Notes: generated by a model not told the origin, from the sequence alone. 64,000 nt of DNA from Paenibacillus sp. V4I3 (GCF_030817215.1 NZ_JAUSZA010000001.1:6732501-6796500), one strand, 5' to 3'; numbered from the stretch's first letter, positions 29,120-37,952 are shown. Program-made: numbers and translations.

Positions 29120-29629
29120 CTAGACGTTAATTGCAAATAAACGGACTTCTTCATCTGTATCCGCATATCTTATCATGCTTTCAAAATGCAACCCCAGTTT
29201 TTCTAATAGTTTGGCCGAAGCATGATTATCTTCAGAGGTAATAGCCACAATGCGTTTTAGTACTAAAACGCATTGTGCATAACTCATCACTGCGGAAGCA
29301 GCCTCAAAGGCGTATCCTTTCCCCCAGAACCTAGGAAGCAAAGCAAATCCAATATCTACATCTTCTAAGAAATCTCTTTTTACCAATCCGCAGATGCCGA
29401 TCGGAATGCCTCCTTCCTTCAACTCCGTCAAATAAAATCCGAAACCCAAACGGGCATACATGTCTAGAGCTCCTTTTAAAATATAGTCCCGCGCATCATC
29501 GATGGTTCTCACGCCTCTATCGCCTATGTACTGGATCCAAGAAGGATCATTCAATAGCTCAAGGATAAAAGCGGCATCCTCTATTTTTTGGTGACGAAGA
29601 ATTAGCCGTTCTGTTTCTAGTACTATCAT
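29120..29629 (-). CDS. GNAT-family N-acetyltransferase (RimJ/RimL type)
   Basis: 169 residues from the ATG at 29629, eight bases after GGGGG; an earlier ATG at 29644 precedes that site. The RimJ/RimL pattern is clear: LETERLILRHQKIEDA, GFALLPRFWGKGYAFEAA (acetyl-CoA loop) and TSEDNHASAKLLEKLGL. These enzymes acetylate N-terminal amines of proteins or small amines; substrate unknown. Inside the coding sequence lies a 32-bp perfect palindrome. No element A separates it from the downstream lipoprotein gene. Confidence 0.87.
   Translation of the reverse strand: MIVLETERLILRHQKIEDAAFILELLNDPSWIQYIGDRGVRTIDDARDYILKGALDMYARLGFGFYLTELKEGGIPIGICGLVKRDFLEDVDIGFALLPRFWGKGYAFEAASAVMSYAQCVLVLKRIVAITSEDNHASAKLLEKLGLHFESMIRYADTDEEVRLFAINV
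29246..29277. repeat. 32-bp perfect palindrome inside a GNAT gene
   Basis: CACAATGCGTTTTAGT is followed at once by its exact reverse complement, with no loop. It encodes residues around CVLVLKRIVA without breaking the frame. Confidence 0.9.
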
Positions 29630-29769
29630 GATAGATGCCCCCAAACGCTTAAAATAGTCTATGTATATAATTATAACAAAAAAAATCCGCCCAATCCCAC
29701 AAGAGCGCTCTTTCTTTGCTTGCTGTTAATCTTCTCTTTACAGGTGCTGCTTGACGGCAGGCTCTTATT

Positions 29770-29868
29770 AAGCAAATCTGCCCGTTCGTTGAGAAAAGGC
29801 AGCCGATCATCGGCTGGCTGCCTTCATGCTTTACAGATTGAACTATCGTTTTTTCCGTTAGCGTAATG
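29770..29868 (-). repeat. element A copy, complete
   Basis: CTGCCCGTTCGTTGAG left end, stem GGCAGCC/GGCTGCC, TTGAACTATCGTT and CCGTTAGCGTAATGA right end. It begins 100 nt past the next gene's stop and is the closest copy to the consensus. It accounts for most of the gap 29,630-29,968. Confidence 0.85.
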
Positions 29869-29968
29869 AGTTACCCTATTAACCGGGTTTTTACCACTTT
29901 ATGGTCTGACAGTTGGCTAACTGTAGTACGAATATGATGTTATCTGATGTGCTATGAAAATGAACCAT

Positions 29969-30373
29969 TCACTCATTAACAAACGCTCTATATCTAACTA
30001 GTACCATATCATCTTCCTCATCAAACCTATAAATAACCCAGTATCTTTCGTAATCCGTTTGCATTTCAGCAATCCTGTTATTGTAACAAATTCGAATATC
30101 TTCATTCAGTCTGTCAGTTTCGAGGTTATATCTGTCTAATATCTCTATTAAAATTCTAATGAGAACCTCGTCTTTAGCATTTAATATATCAATACTAAAA
30201 AGGGCATGGTCTGGAGTCATCATACATGAAAAACCACTTTGTTCGTTTTTGCTTATTACCCCAAATTCTATTTCCGGGTCTAAATTTGTATCAATCTTAT
30301 ATTCTTTAAAATTGCTAATAATATTCATCAGGCTTTCTATGGTTGGAACTGTTACTCTTTGTTCGTTAAGCAT
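29969..30373 (-). CDS. hypothetical protein
   Basis: 134 residues, soluble and acidic, with a good AAAGGAG site. Contains TVPTIESLMNIISNFKEYKI and a C-terminal RYWVIYRFDEEDDMVLVRYR. No motif or family recognised. Single-gene unit with element A downstream. Confidence 0.6.
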   Translation of the reverse strand: MLNEQRVTVPTIESLMNIISNFKEYKIDTNLDPEIEFGVISKNEQSGFSCMMTPDHALFSIDILNAKDEVLIRILIEILDRYNLETDRLNEDIRICYNNRIAEMQTDYERYWVIYRFDEEDDMVLVRYRAFVNE

Positions 30374-30463
30374 AGTAATCTCCTTTGATTTGACCTACAT
30401 TTATTTTATTGTGTATTCAATGACCTGCTGTAGAATCCTGCCAGTTAGTTGTCGGGTGACAAG

Positions 30464-30602
30464 AAGATAGTCCGATTAATATCCGCCTAATTGGCGGTTT
30501 TTTTGTTTTATCGGATTATTTTCTTGTCATTTCTCAATGTCAAGAATATGATCCGATTGCCGAACCAGGCCAAGAATATCGTCCGATTGCCGACAAAGGG
30601 AC
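30464..30602. repeat. element B locus 2 (GACAAGAA-type modules)
   Basis: Order: direct GACAAGAAGATAGTCCGATT, terminator-like hairpin CCGCCTAATTGGCGG with TTTTTTT, inverted unit, two direct units (TCAAGAATATGATCCGATTG and CCAAGAATATCGTCCGATTG). The CCGATT half is shared by all units here but differs from loci 1 and 3. The rest of the 30,374-30,817 gap shows no gene; a CCTGCCAGTTAGTT fragment at 30,438 recurs at 35,101. Confidence 0.8.
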
Positions 30603-30817
30603 ATAATAAATATATGCTGGGTCAATCCGAGGAACGGGCAGAGTAGTTGAATCAAGAAAGTTTATAAAAAATGACATACACCAACTTAATTTTTTTGGTA
30701 AAATATACATGAAAGCAAGCCTCTCCTCGTCCTTCGGGCTGCGGAGCAGATGCTCATCCTGAACAATTACGGAAATTCTTCGAAAAGATTCTAAAAACTA
30801 TATGAGGAGAGTGGATC

Positions 30818-31225
30818 TTGCTCACATCGCTTGAACACATGCAAATTCCTGTGCGTCATATGGACCAGGCCATCTCATGGTACACCGAACAGTTGGGGTT
30901 TCAATTGAGCAGCCGCGATGGCGACCGCATCGCTTTCCTCACCTTGCCGGATGGGCCGCTCCTGATGTTATGGCAAACCTTTGAGGATTCGACGTATGCA
31001 CACTTTACAGTGAATGGGACAGATTTTCCGGTGTTGTTATACCGGACGATCCGGATTCAAGAGCTCTATGAACGCTTGACAAAACTCGATACCCCGATCC
31101 AACTGTATCAGGATGAAGGATTCGCCTGGGTGCTCAAATTTTATGATCCAGAGGGGAATTTATGGGGTGTCCTTCAATTTAACCCGTCTTCTGACAAGGA
31201 CGACAATAACAAGAGTGCAACATAA
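30818..31225 (+). CDS. VOC-family (glyoxalase-like) protein
   Basis: 135 residues from a TTG start eight bases after GAGGAG. Glyoxalase/bleomycin-resistance fold: LEHMQIPVRHMDQAISWYTE with the first metal-type His, GPLLMLWQ, and FYDPEGNLWGVLQF with the final Glu-type position. VOC proteins include glyoxalases, dioxygenases and resistance proteins; activity cannot be assigned. One of few plus-strand genes in the repeat-rich region. Confidence 0.82.
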   Translation: MLTSLEHMQIPVRHMDQAISWYTEQLGFQLSSRDGDRIAFLTLPDGPLLMLWQTFEDSTYAHFTVNGTDFPVLLYRTIRIQELYERLTKLDTPIQLYQDEGFAWVLKFYDPEGNLWGVLQFNPSSDKDDNNKSAT

Positions 31226-31268
31226 TATCCACGAGGCTGCCGCAGGAAACAATCGGCAGCCTCGTTAA
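31226..31268. repeat. element A-type hairpin only
   Basis: GAGGCTGCCG/CGGCAGCCTC stem directly after the VOC stop. It acts plausibly as the terminator of that gene; the conserved flanks are missing. Confidence 0.6.
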
Positions 31269-31354
31269 AGCTATGACGGTCATCGGCAAGGATGTCGCGT
31301 CACACGGTGTACCGGAGGAGATTTTAGCGGAGCTAAAGGAAGGGGATCGTCGAT

Positions 31355-31489
31355 GACTATCTTGTCAATAATGCCGGCTTCGGTTTGTACGGGACATTTT
31401 AATGTGGCTTCATTGGTGGCTTTTTTTCCGGGACCTATGATGTCGGTTTACTACGCGACGAAGCCGTATGTGCTGTCGTTCACTGTAGA
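31355..31489 (+). pseudogene. short-chain dehydrogenase fragment
   Basis: DYLVNNAGFGLYGTF (the NNAG motif) is followed by an in-frame stop and then, in the same region, SVYYATKPYVLSFT, the YxxxK active-site segment. The ~45 residues that should lie between them are deleted. The fragment ends at element B locus 3. Possible further SDR remnants (FARTFFTGEFVDRLAEQSL) follow at 31,655-31,720. Confidence 0.6.
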
Positions 31490-31622
31490 ACGACAAGAAC
31501 ATATATACTTTTGGATCCGCGCTCTGCGCGGCTTTTTTGTTTTATGGATATATGTTCTTGTCTTTTACCGAGGACAAGAACATATATCCATTGCCGATTC
31601 TAGACAAGAACAAATATCCTTA
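31490..31622. repeat. element B locus 3
   Basis: Same order as locus 2: direct GACAAGAACATATAT, hairpin CCGCGC/GCGCGG with TTTTTT, inverted unit, two direct units, each followed by TTGCCG or TAGCCG. It interrupts the SDR remnant. The gene-free sequence to 32,023 holds pseudogene debris and the next element A. Confidence 0.8.
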
Positions 31623-31859
31623 GCCGCTGAAGGTACCCCAAACTGCGGTAGCTTTGCTCGTACCTTTTTTACAGGCGAATTTGTGGACCGGCTAGCTGAA
31701 CAGTCGCTCAACTGGCTGCTTGATCGGGGTGCTCGTCTTGCAGGCGGTCCCCGGTGGGGTTACGGCCACATACCATTTTGACGGCGATCTCGTCTCGTAT
31801 GTGACCGATAGCGGGCACGGTTTACTGGTCTGCTTATGACCACGAGGGAACGCCAATCT

Positions 31860-31944
31860 TCATGAACTATTTAGTTCAGAAAACGGCAGCCATTAATGAT
31901 ACGCTGCCGTTTCTTCGTGTTTATTCAGCTATCGTTCCCGTTAG
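31860..31944 (-). repeat. element A copy, complete
   Basis: Stem CGGCAG/CTGCCG, right end CAGCTATCGTTCCCGTTAGCC; 79 nt past the DinB stop. Directly beyond it, 31,944-31,985 has a GCCGCACAAGCGCGGCACCA hairpin that recurs at 42,641. Confidence 0.75.
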
Positions 31945-32023
31945 CCATCCATGCCGCACAAGCGCGGCACCACAGAGAATGAAAGTTCATCCGTTCTTTC
32001 ATGGTAGTTGAAGAACAGATCCG

Positions 32024-32494
32024 TTATTTGAGGAGTCCTCTTCCAATTAAATTCGCCGAAACAGGTTCTCTCCCAATTTCCCTTGCCCATACAGATAATT
32101 GACCGATGTGATGAATTTCGTGGGCGATAACATGGCGTAGAGCCTCGCCATACTGAAATGTCTGTTCTTTACCTGTCAGCTTAACTGTCACCGTCCTGCG
32201 TTCCTGCGTATCGGTCCAGTTTGTAACGAAGTCACGGACTACAGGATGAAGTTTTCTGGATAGTGAGACCACGTTGTCGAGGCTCACTTGTCGTTCCCAC
32301 CTATCCTCAATATCAGGGTGTCCTGTTAAATCACAAATCCAACTATATTCGACCACAATAACGTGAAACAGTGTCTGTAGAATTCCACCAACCCCACCGA
32401 CCCGCGGTTTGAGCAATTCTTCTACTGAGATGGTTTCACACCAAGAGAACCATTCATCACGAACCTGCCAATTGTATTGAAACAGCGACTTCAT
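32024..32494 (-). CDS. DinB-family protein
   Basis: 156 residues from the ATG at 32494, six bases after GTGAGG; the frame opens earlier but those codons lie within element A. DinB four-helix fold with the three histidine positions TLFHVIVVEYSW, ALRHVIAHEIHHIGQL. The HEIHH cluster is typical of this metal-binding superfamily. Function unknown. Unrelated in sequence to the DinB gene at 25.7 kb beyond the fold. Confidence 0.8.
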   Translation of the reverse strand: MKSLFQYNWQVRDEWFSWCETISVEELLKPRVGGVGGILQTLFHVIVVEYSWICDLTGHPDIEDRWERQVSLDNVVSLSRKLHPVVRDFVTNWTDTQERRTVTVKLTGKEQTFQYGEALRHVIAHEIHHIGQLSVWAREIGREPVSANLIGRGLLK

Positions 32495-32556
32495 TGAACG
32501 CCTCACTCTCCCTTGACGGGTTACTTCGTCACTGACCTGCAATTTCCTCTTTCGCA

Positions 32557-32651
32557 AATACCCCTTTAGCTTAATAAAACCAAGGAGCAGCTGTTCAGCA
32601 ACATAACTGCTCCTTGGTTTTTTTCAACTATACTTCTGCGTTAGTTGAACT
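32557..32651 (-). repeat. element A copy, complete with variant stem
   Basis: Stem CCAAGGAGCAG/CTGCTCCTTGG replaces GGCTGCCG, with a TTTTTTT tail on the plus strand; the right end GCGTTAGTTGAA is conserved. 12 nt past the stop of the next gene. Confidence 0.8.
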
Positions 32652-32663
32652 ATCACTCTCATT

Positions 32664-33005
32664 CTAATCGATACTGTAAAAAGCCCTTAATCCGAGCCAG
32701 GCCTCGTACCAAAATGTTTTATGTTTTTGTGGCACCGTCACTTCAATTGCTTCGCCATTTTTAATGACATAGACCTTCTTGTTCTCAATCTGGAGCTTAT
32801 CTCCAAACCCAAAGACAATCTCAAAACAATACTTTTCAAAACTTTCTTCTCGTGTAACCGACCATTCAGACTTTTCGATTGAAGATCTTTTTTTGATATC
32901 TACGTCCTCCTTGTGAGCCTCAGTTTTATAACATAACATAACAGCTCGATAGGTGATATTATGGCATATTCGCTTCTCCCACGATTTCTTTTGTAAGGGG
33001 GTCAA
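32664..33005 (-). CDS. hypothetical protein, start uncertain
   Basis: Up to 113 residues. The C-terminal ~70 (WSVTREESFEKYCFEIVFGF, VYVIKNGEAIEVTVPQ, WYEAWLGLRAFYSID) look like a compact beta-rich protein. A strong AAGGAGG at about 32,910 is not followed by a normal start codon, and the ATGs further upstream lack ribosome sites, so the 5' end may be damaged. No family recognised. Confidence 0.45.
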   Translation of the reverse strand: MTPLQKKSWEKRICHNITYRAVMLCYKTEAHKEDVDIKKRSSIEKSEWSVTREESFEKYCFEIVFGFGDKLQIENKKVYVIKNGEAIEVTVPQKHKTFWYEAWLGLRAFYSID

Positions 33006-33048
33006 TTAGGATGTTTCCTTCTACTCCGTTAAGTAGGTATCCAACCTT

Positions 33049-33219
33049 TCAATAATGAGTTAATTTGAACCAAACTATTTCAGTACCAGTTACAACGTAA
33101 TTACTTTCTTCACCATGAAACACAACAGAAATAACTTCTTTTTTTGCAGAAGAATAACCCAAACAAGCTATTATAACAATGAGAATGAATATAATTGATA
33201 ATTTTATTTTCTTTCTCAT
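33049..33219 (-). CDS. small exported or membrane-anchored peptide, possibly interrupted by TGA
   Basis: 56 residues from an ATG after AAGGGG. An N-terminal hydrophobic segment (IKLSIIFILIVIIACLG) suggests a signal anchor. The frame stops at TGA but continues open for 36 more codons (to about 32,940) with protein-like sequence including LIDPLTKEIVGEANMP, so the stop may be a nonsense mutation. No family recognised. Confidence 0.4.
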   Translation of the reverse strand: MRKKIKLSIIFILIVIIACLGYSSAKKEVISVVFHGEESNYVVTGTEIVWFKLTHY

Positions 33220-33356
33220 AAAGACCCCTTTTTTTAATGAACTTGGCAATATGATAATTTAAGAATGTAATTTCAGCCAATCAATGACTATTACCATTGT
33301 TATGTAAATGTTTATTTTACTCCGATAGTTGAGCCCAAACTACAAGGTTTACTAAA

Positions 33357-33440
33357 GTAAACTACCCGTCCCTCGGAGCGAAGGTAGTACCACTAGGCAG
33401 CTTTATATATTTAGCTCTCGTTATCCATTAGTTCAATAAA
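33357..33440 (-). repeat. element A copy, degenerate stem
   Basis: CTACCCGTCCCTCGG left end and CTCTCGTTATCCATTAGTTC right end around a weak hairpin; 29 nt past the next stop. Confidence 0.65.
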
Positions 33441-33469
33441 CAATCCAACCTTTTCTTATGCTCTTGTTT

Positions 33470-33784
33470 TTATGAAATACAATTTCGGATAATAAAAGCG
33501 ATATTGCCGATTGGGTAAGTTTTTAAAAATGACAATGTGTACAGATTTGCAACGTTCAAAATAATCATAACTGTCAAATTGATGGTAATGTACACTTTTG
33601 ATTTACTCATGTTAGCGAAGATAGTTGATATGATAGCAGTGAGACAAGCTATTGTACCGTTCCAATACAAACTCTCTTTTTTAATCAATTGAATGAGAAT
33701 TCGACTCTCGCCAAAGCCTCCCGAAAAATTTAGTTTAAAATTGACGACGAACATGTTTCCTGCATATCCTAAGAAAAAACTCAT
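33470..33784 (-). CDS. small membrane protein, unknown
   Basis: 104 residues with two likely membrane segments near the C-terminus (WNGTIACLTAIISTIFAN, INLTVMIILNVANLYTLSF). The start lacks a convincing ribosome site and abuts the divergent SMP-30 gene, so the N-terminus could be lost. No family recognised. Confidence 0.4.
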   Translation of the reverse strand: MSFFLGYAGNMFVVNFKLNFSGGFGESRILIQLIKKESLYWNGTIACLTAIISTIFANMSKSKVYITINLTVMIILNVANLYTLSFLKTYPIGNIAFIIRNCIS

Positions 33785-33831
33785 CCTGGGTCTTAAAGGA
33801 GAAATACATTTGGATATTGCAGGTAAAAGAA

Positions 33832-34725
33832 ATGAAAGCTAATATTGCATCTAACGTATTTTATGATTTGTTTCCTCAGATCACCTGTCTCGAACAGGCG
33901 GCCACCGGATTTATTTTTACCGAGGGTCCAGCTTGGGATAAAACGGACGGCTCGCTTGTATTCAGCGATATTAAGGCAAACACGATTTATCGCTTGAAGG
34001 AGCAGGACCATCTCTCCGTAGTGCGGCGTCCAAGTGGAATGTCGAACGGACTGGCGTTTGACGCCGAACAGCGGCTCATTGCTTGCGAACATGCTGGTCG
34101 AAGGCTCTCTTTATATTCCCTGTATGATCCGATTGGACCGATCGTTACGCTGGCTGACCGCTATGAGGGAAAACGCTTGAACAGTCCGAACGATGTGATT
34201 GTAGCTTCGGACCGCTCCATTTACTTCACAGACCCCAATTACGGTTTAGTGAATGAATTGCAAGCACCGAAAGCGCAAGAGCAGTTGTTTCAGGGAGTCT
34301 ACAGGTTATCTCCGTCAGGCAAACTGACACTACTGATCAATGACTTTGCTGGTCCTAACGGTTTAGCGTTATCGCCTGATGAACGAAAGCTGTATGTCAG
34401 CGACACGGAACGTCAGCATATCAGAGTGTTCGATCTTGATGAGCAAGGCCGATTGGTGTACGGCAGACTGTTCGCCAAGCTGGACGTGAGCAAGGGAGAG
34501 GGCGTCGCCGATGGCTTGAAGGTGGACGCAGAGGGGCACGTGTACTGCGCAGGACTGGGAGGAGTATGGGTGTTTGAACCAGACGGAAGCGTTATCGGAT
34601 TGTTGAAGATTCCTGAATTAACTACCAATTTAACGTGGGGAGGAGTATTAGGACGGACCATGTATATTACCGCCACTTCCTCCGTATACAAGATACCCGT
34701 TGGGGTGACTAAAGCAGGATTTTGA
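33832..34725 (+). CDS. SMP-30/gluconolactonase-family protein
   Basis: 297 residues, six-bladed beta-propeller of the SMP-30/Gnl/LRE family. Metal-ligand segments are present: FTEGPAWD (Glu), LNSPNDVIVASD (Asn), GPNGLALSPDERKLYVSDT (Asn/Asp). Such enzymes hydrolyse sugar lactones in the cytoplasm. ATG at 33832 is chosen; a TTG at 33817 is 15 nt from the AAAGGAG. Stands alone, so the pathway is unknown. Confidence 0.85.
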   Translation: MKANIASNVFYDLFPQITCLEQAATGFIFTEGPAWDKTDGSLVFSDIKANTIYRLKEQDHLSVVRRPSGMSNGLAFDAEQRLIACEHAGRRLSLYSLYDPIGPIVTLADRYEGKRLNSPNDVIVASDRSIYFTDPNYGLVNELQAPKAQEQLFQGVYRLSPSGKLTLLINDFAGPNGLALSPDERKLYVSDTERQHIRVFDLDEQGRLVYGRLFAKLDVSKGEGVADGLKVDAEGHVYCAGLGGVWVFEPDGSVIGLLKIPELTTNLTWGGVLGRTMYITATSSVYKIPVGVTKAGF

Positions 34726-34902
34726 TCCGAAGCGAATAAGGAGAAGCTAGTACCCTTTCGAACCTGACGAATCCTACTACGGAAAAACGATACGCGTATC
34801 TCCTTTTGTTGGAGATACTATCACCTTATAAGGACAAGTTGGACTCCAAGTAAGCCCATTATATACGGTGCATGTTTATGAGAATTCATTATTAGACCTT
34901 TG

Positions 34903-35101
34903 TCAATGTGGGGAATTCCTCCCAAGTTCTACCCATAGTTCTTTAATGTCTCTAGGTAAAATCCCGAAATTCAACACGAATATGAGAAACAGAATCAAAA
35001 AAGCTATTAGTCCAACAATAATGCCCATAATAACTCCCATACATATACCCGTCCATAGTTCCCTATTAATTGGTATTCCCCAATTAACATTGAAAGTATC
35101 C
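34903..35101 (-). pseudogene. membrane protein fragment, unknown
   Basis: Minus-strand frame with one long hydrophobic stretch (GVIMGIIVGLIAFLILFLIF) and the tail GILPRDIKELWVELGRN. No start codon with ribosome site; it begins at a CCTGCCAGTTAGTT motif shared with 30,438. Rest of the 34,726-35,377 gap holds the terminator below and no gene. Confidence 0.35.
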
Positions 35102-35200
35102 TGCCAGTTAGTTTAGTCGCCGGGGCGGCCATCACTTTACAATCCCGCCTAACAAAGATTCTTCATCTAGAATAATTATCACTCCCACCCTACTAAAAAA

Positions 35201-35224
35201 GCGTTCACTCAGTAGAGTGAACGC
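35201..35224 (-). terminator. intrinsic terminator
   Basis: Perfect stem GCGTTCACTC/GAGTGAACGC with loop AGTA (plus-strand reading), followed by TTTTTT on the minus strand; serves the serine hydrolase gene. Confidence 0.8.
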
Positions 35225-35377
35225 CTAATTACTTCAAACTTTATTGTTCTTCAACACCTGTTATTTATCAGTGTCTCAATAAAGGAAGGGATTATCTAAT
35301 TCGATGCTTCTCAGTTTTTGAATCATTTGCTGTGATTATGGCGCCAATGTATTCTCTCGCCACCGTTAACCCCGAAC

Positions 35378-36541
35378 TTAGTCCAATGCCCCGTAAATGG
35401 CAGCCCGCAACCGGGGATGAATGAAGGGCTCAAGGCTCGGCAGTAGCTGCTGCATGTACACGACGGACAGTTCTTCCTTCGGATCGATCAACAAGTACGA
35501 CCCGGCTAGACCGGCCCAGCCAAATTCACCGATCGAGCCGTTGATGCCGCCGGCTGCAGGATCGATCATGACACGGACCCCCAAACCATAGCCATAACCA
35601 CTCATATGCGGCCAGTTGAAATCCTTGAGCTGCTGCGGACTTAAATGATTGGTTGCCATCAATTGAACCGTCTTGGGGCTAAGAATCCGCACTCCGTCCA
35701 GCTCCCCGCCCTTCGCAAGCAACTGCGCAAACCTGCTGTAATCGCCGATCGTCGAAAGCAGGCCGCCTCCGCCGCTTTCATGACGGCTTCCCGGTTGATA
35801 GCGGGTGTCCATCCTGGTATTAGGAGTAAGCGTGCCGTCTTCTGCACGATCGTACATGGTGCATAGACGATCCAGCTTGTCCTTCTGTATCCGAAATGAG
35901 GTGTCGGTCATCCCCAACGGATCCAAAATTTCCTTCTGCAGAAACTCTCCGAATGTTTGTCCGGACAGCACTTCGATCAATGCAGCCAAAACATCGTGGC
36001 TTGTACCATACTTCCAGTGCGTGCCGGGATCAAAAGCCAGCGGAACGGACGCCAACGCATTGGACAAAGCCTGCATGTCCACGGTCGCTGCAGCGTTCTC
36101 CATGAATGTACGGGTTTGCCGTTCGGTTTCCGTGCTGTCCCCACCGTATGTAAGCCCGGAGGACATCGTGAAAAGATCCTTGATCCGGATCGGACCCGCC
36201 GCAGGAGATAATGACTTGGCGCCATATTCGTTATATCGGTACACCTGCGGATTTTTGAACTCCGTCAGGTATTCCTCCAACGGATCGTTAAGCAGACAAA
36301 GTCCTTTCTCATAAAGCATGAGCGCCGCTGCGCAGGTAATCACCTTAGTCATCGAATAGATCCGGTAGATAGTATCCGGAGTGATCTCCTTCTTCTTCTC
36401 CAAATCCGCATAACCCAGGGTTTCCTGATAAACAACTTCTCCCCTCCGCACAACGGTACAGGCACAGCCGGCAGGTCCCTTTTCCATGACGCTCTTAAGC
36501 AGCGGAGTCAACCGTTCATTCATTCGATTACTTCGGTTCAT
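35378..36541 (-). CDS. serine hydrolase, beta-lactamase (class C/esterase) family
   Basis: 387 residues without a signal peptide. Catalytic SxxK as SMTK, second motif in WKYGTSHDV (Tyr), and FGWAGLAGSY in place of the HxG/KTG box, as in beta-lactamase-related esterases (family VIII) rather than true beta-lactamases. SSGLTYGG and DPLGMTDTSF are typical. Probable cytoplasmic esterase or peptidase-like enzyme. Ends at a strong terminator; not part of an operon. Confidence 0.88.
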   Translation of the reverse strand: MNRSNRMNERLTPLLKSVMEKGPAGCACTVVRRGEVVYQETLGYADLEKKKEITPDTIYRIYSMTKVITCAAALMLYEKGLCLLNDPLEEYLTEFKNPQVYRYNEYGAKSLSPAAGPIRIKDLFTMSSGLTYGGDSTETERQTRTFMENAAATVDMQALSNALASVPLAFDPGTHWKYGTSHDVLAALIEVLSGQTFGEFLQKEILDPLGMTDTSFRIQKDKLDRLCTMYDRAEDGTLTPNTRMDTRYQPGSRHESGGGGLLSTIGDYSRFAQLLAKGGELDGVRILSPKTVQLMATNHLSPQQLKDFNWPHMSGYGYGLGVRVMIDPAAGGINGSIGEFGWAGLAGSYLLIDPKEELSVVYMQQLLPSLEPFIHPRLRAAIYGALD

Positions 36542-36559
36542 TTTCCTATCCCCTCCCAG

Positions 36560-36675
36560 AAAACGTTTTCAACTATAATTATAACATAATCTTCCATAAG
36601 GATTAGAGCAATTCCTTTTTTCTCTCGGTATTGGGCGGGAGTCATCCCCATGAGCTTACTGAATGTACGAATAAT
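36560..36675 (-). pseudogene. AraC-family C-terminal fragment
   Basis: IIRTFSKLMGMTPAQYREKKG is the end of an AraC helix-turn-helix domain. No upstream part is recognisable. It directly precedes the serine hydrolase gene. Confidence 0.5.
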
Positions 36676-36778
36676 TCCGGTTGAAGTTACAACATCATTC
36701 CGATTTAGAAGCGATCGCTTGTGTAATAATCTGATGCTACCATTAGACGTGATCGTTTGCGCCGATAATGATATGTTG

Positions 36779-37734
36779 ACTGAATCTGCCCGGTAGCTGA
36801 GAAGGCCGCCGATCGTTTGAAGTCGGCAGCCTTCTCTTGATGTTATTTAACTAATGGTAACAATAGGTAAGCATTTGATGTCATCTCCAGCTTTTCCCCT
36901 GCTCCACACCGGACGTGCCAGTTTCCCGGCATCCGGCGTTCCCTCTAACTGAATTTACTAAATCATAAGTTCCTCGTTACTCAAGGATATTGACGTTTTG
37001 TCATCCTAGTAGCTTGCACTGTGGCATCCATTGATGTTCCCACGTTCCTACCTGATCGGTGCAATTCACGCTTGGAAAACAATTTTTCTTTTCAGTTAGA
37101 CTTGGGGCTGTTCCTCCACTCCCATTACAGGAGATTCACCAGTCGCGCCCCTGCCCTCACAAGGATTAATGTATTTCGGCATGTGCCTTATAACAACCGT
37201 TTTGGGTAACAGCCCTTGTTGCAACGTCCCTTGCTTTCCAAGTCCCTTACATCCTAGCTATTCTTTCTGGACTTAGGTGCTTCCTCTAAGCCTGTGAGAC
37301 CAATGCCGCCATTGTTTGGCATAGCGTATTTCATAGGAAAAATTCTTACTCTACGCCGCTCACCCCATCATTTGATGGTGCATATGTTTCCATATGCTCT
37401 AACTTTAGACCTGTACATTCGGAAGTTCGTCAGTTCAGTCTGTTTGAACATTCTCACCATATCCAGTTTTTCAGCCGCGCGGCATATCCGTTAGCATACC
37501 TTTTCTATTCGAATGGCTCTAGCCTTCGTTCTGCCGAATCTACCTGTACTTCACACCACATGACCTGTTAGTCATGACGCGCGCAGGAGTATTGGCGGAA
37601 TGGTTTCGGGATACATGGTTCCGTCATTCCCATCCTCGGTTGTAAAGTTAAGATTACTCATTGCAATCTCCTGCTTTTCACGAAGTTAGTCGCTTATAGC
37701 AGAACTTGTCATACTTTTCCGTTAGTTGAATGAA
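36779..37734 (-). repeat. element A copy interrupted by a group II intron
   Basis: 36,779-36,856 (CTGCCCGGTAGCTGAG, stem GGCCGCCGA/TCGGCAGCC, TTATTTAACTAATG) joins 37,715-37,734 (TTTTCCGTTAGTTGAATGA) into a normal copy once the intron is removed. Confidence 0.85.
36857..37714 (-). mobile_element. ORF-less group II intron, copy 2
   Basis: 858-nt minus-strand element nearly identical to copy 1 at 19,251, with the same 5' GTATG and 3' GTTAC ends. Domain V is at 36,906-36,939 with a GAAA tetraloop. The two copies differ by paired substitutions in domain V. No reverse transcriptase frame. The insertion point in element A is the same as for copy 1, so the repeat itself is the homing site. Confidence 0.85.
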
Positions 37735-37798
37735 TGAGTGCTTATATGGCAGTTCTAAATTGGATTATTTCAATAGGTCAGAAATAGCATTTCTACTT

Positions 37799-37888
37799 GA
37801 ATAATTCTGTCAGTTAACGGGGAGAGGTAGCCGTTCTTTCAGCTACCTTTATATTTGTATATAGAGCTATTGTTTCCGTTAGGTTGAT
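37799..37888 (-). repeat. element A copy
   Basis: Stem GGTAGC/GCTACC, right end GAGCTATTGTTTCCGTTAGG; 64 nt past the lipoprotein stop and only 65 nt from the intron-bearing copy, so two copies are adjacent without a gene between them. Confidence 0.75.
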
Positions 37889-37952
37889 GTTCGTCCTTAA
37901 TCAACCGCGTATGATCATTCAGTTGATCTGCGAATCGATGCAATCCGCTTCA

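Noticed and set aside
35645-36314. Several long plus-strand frames opposite the serine hydrolase
   Set aside because: They are antisense to a gene with clear catalytic motifs and lack ribosome sites.
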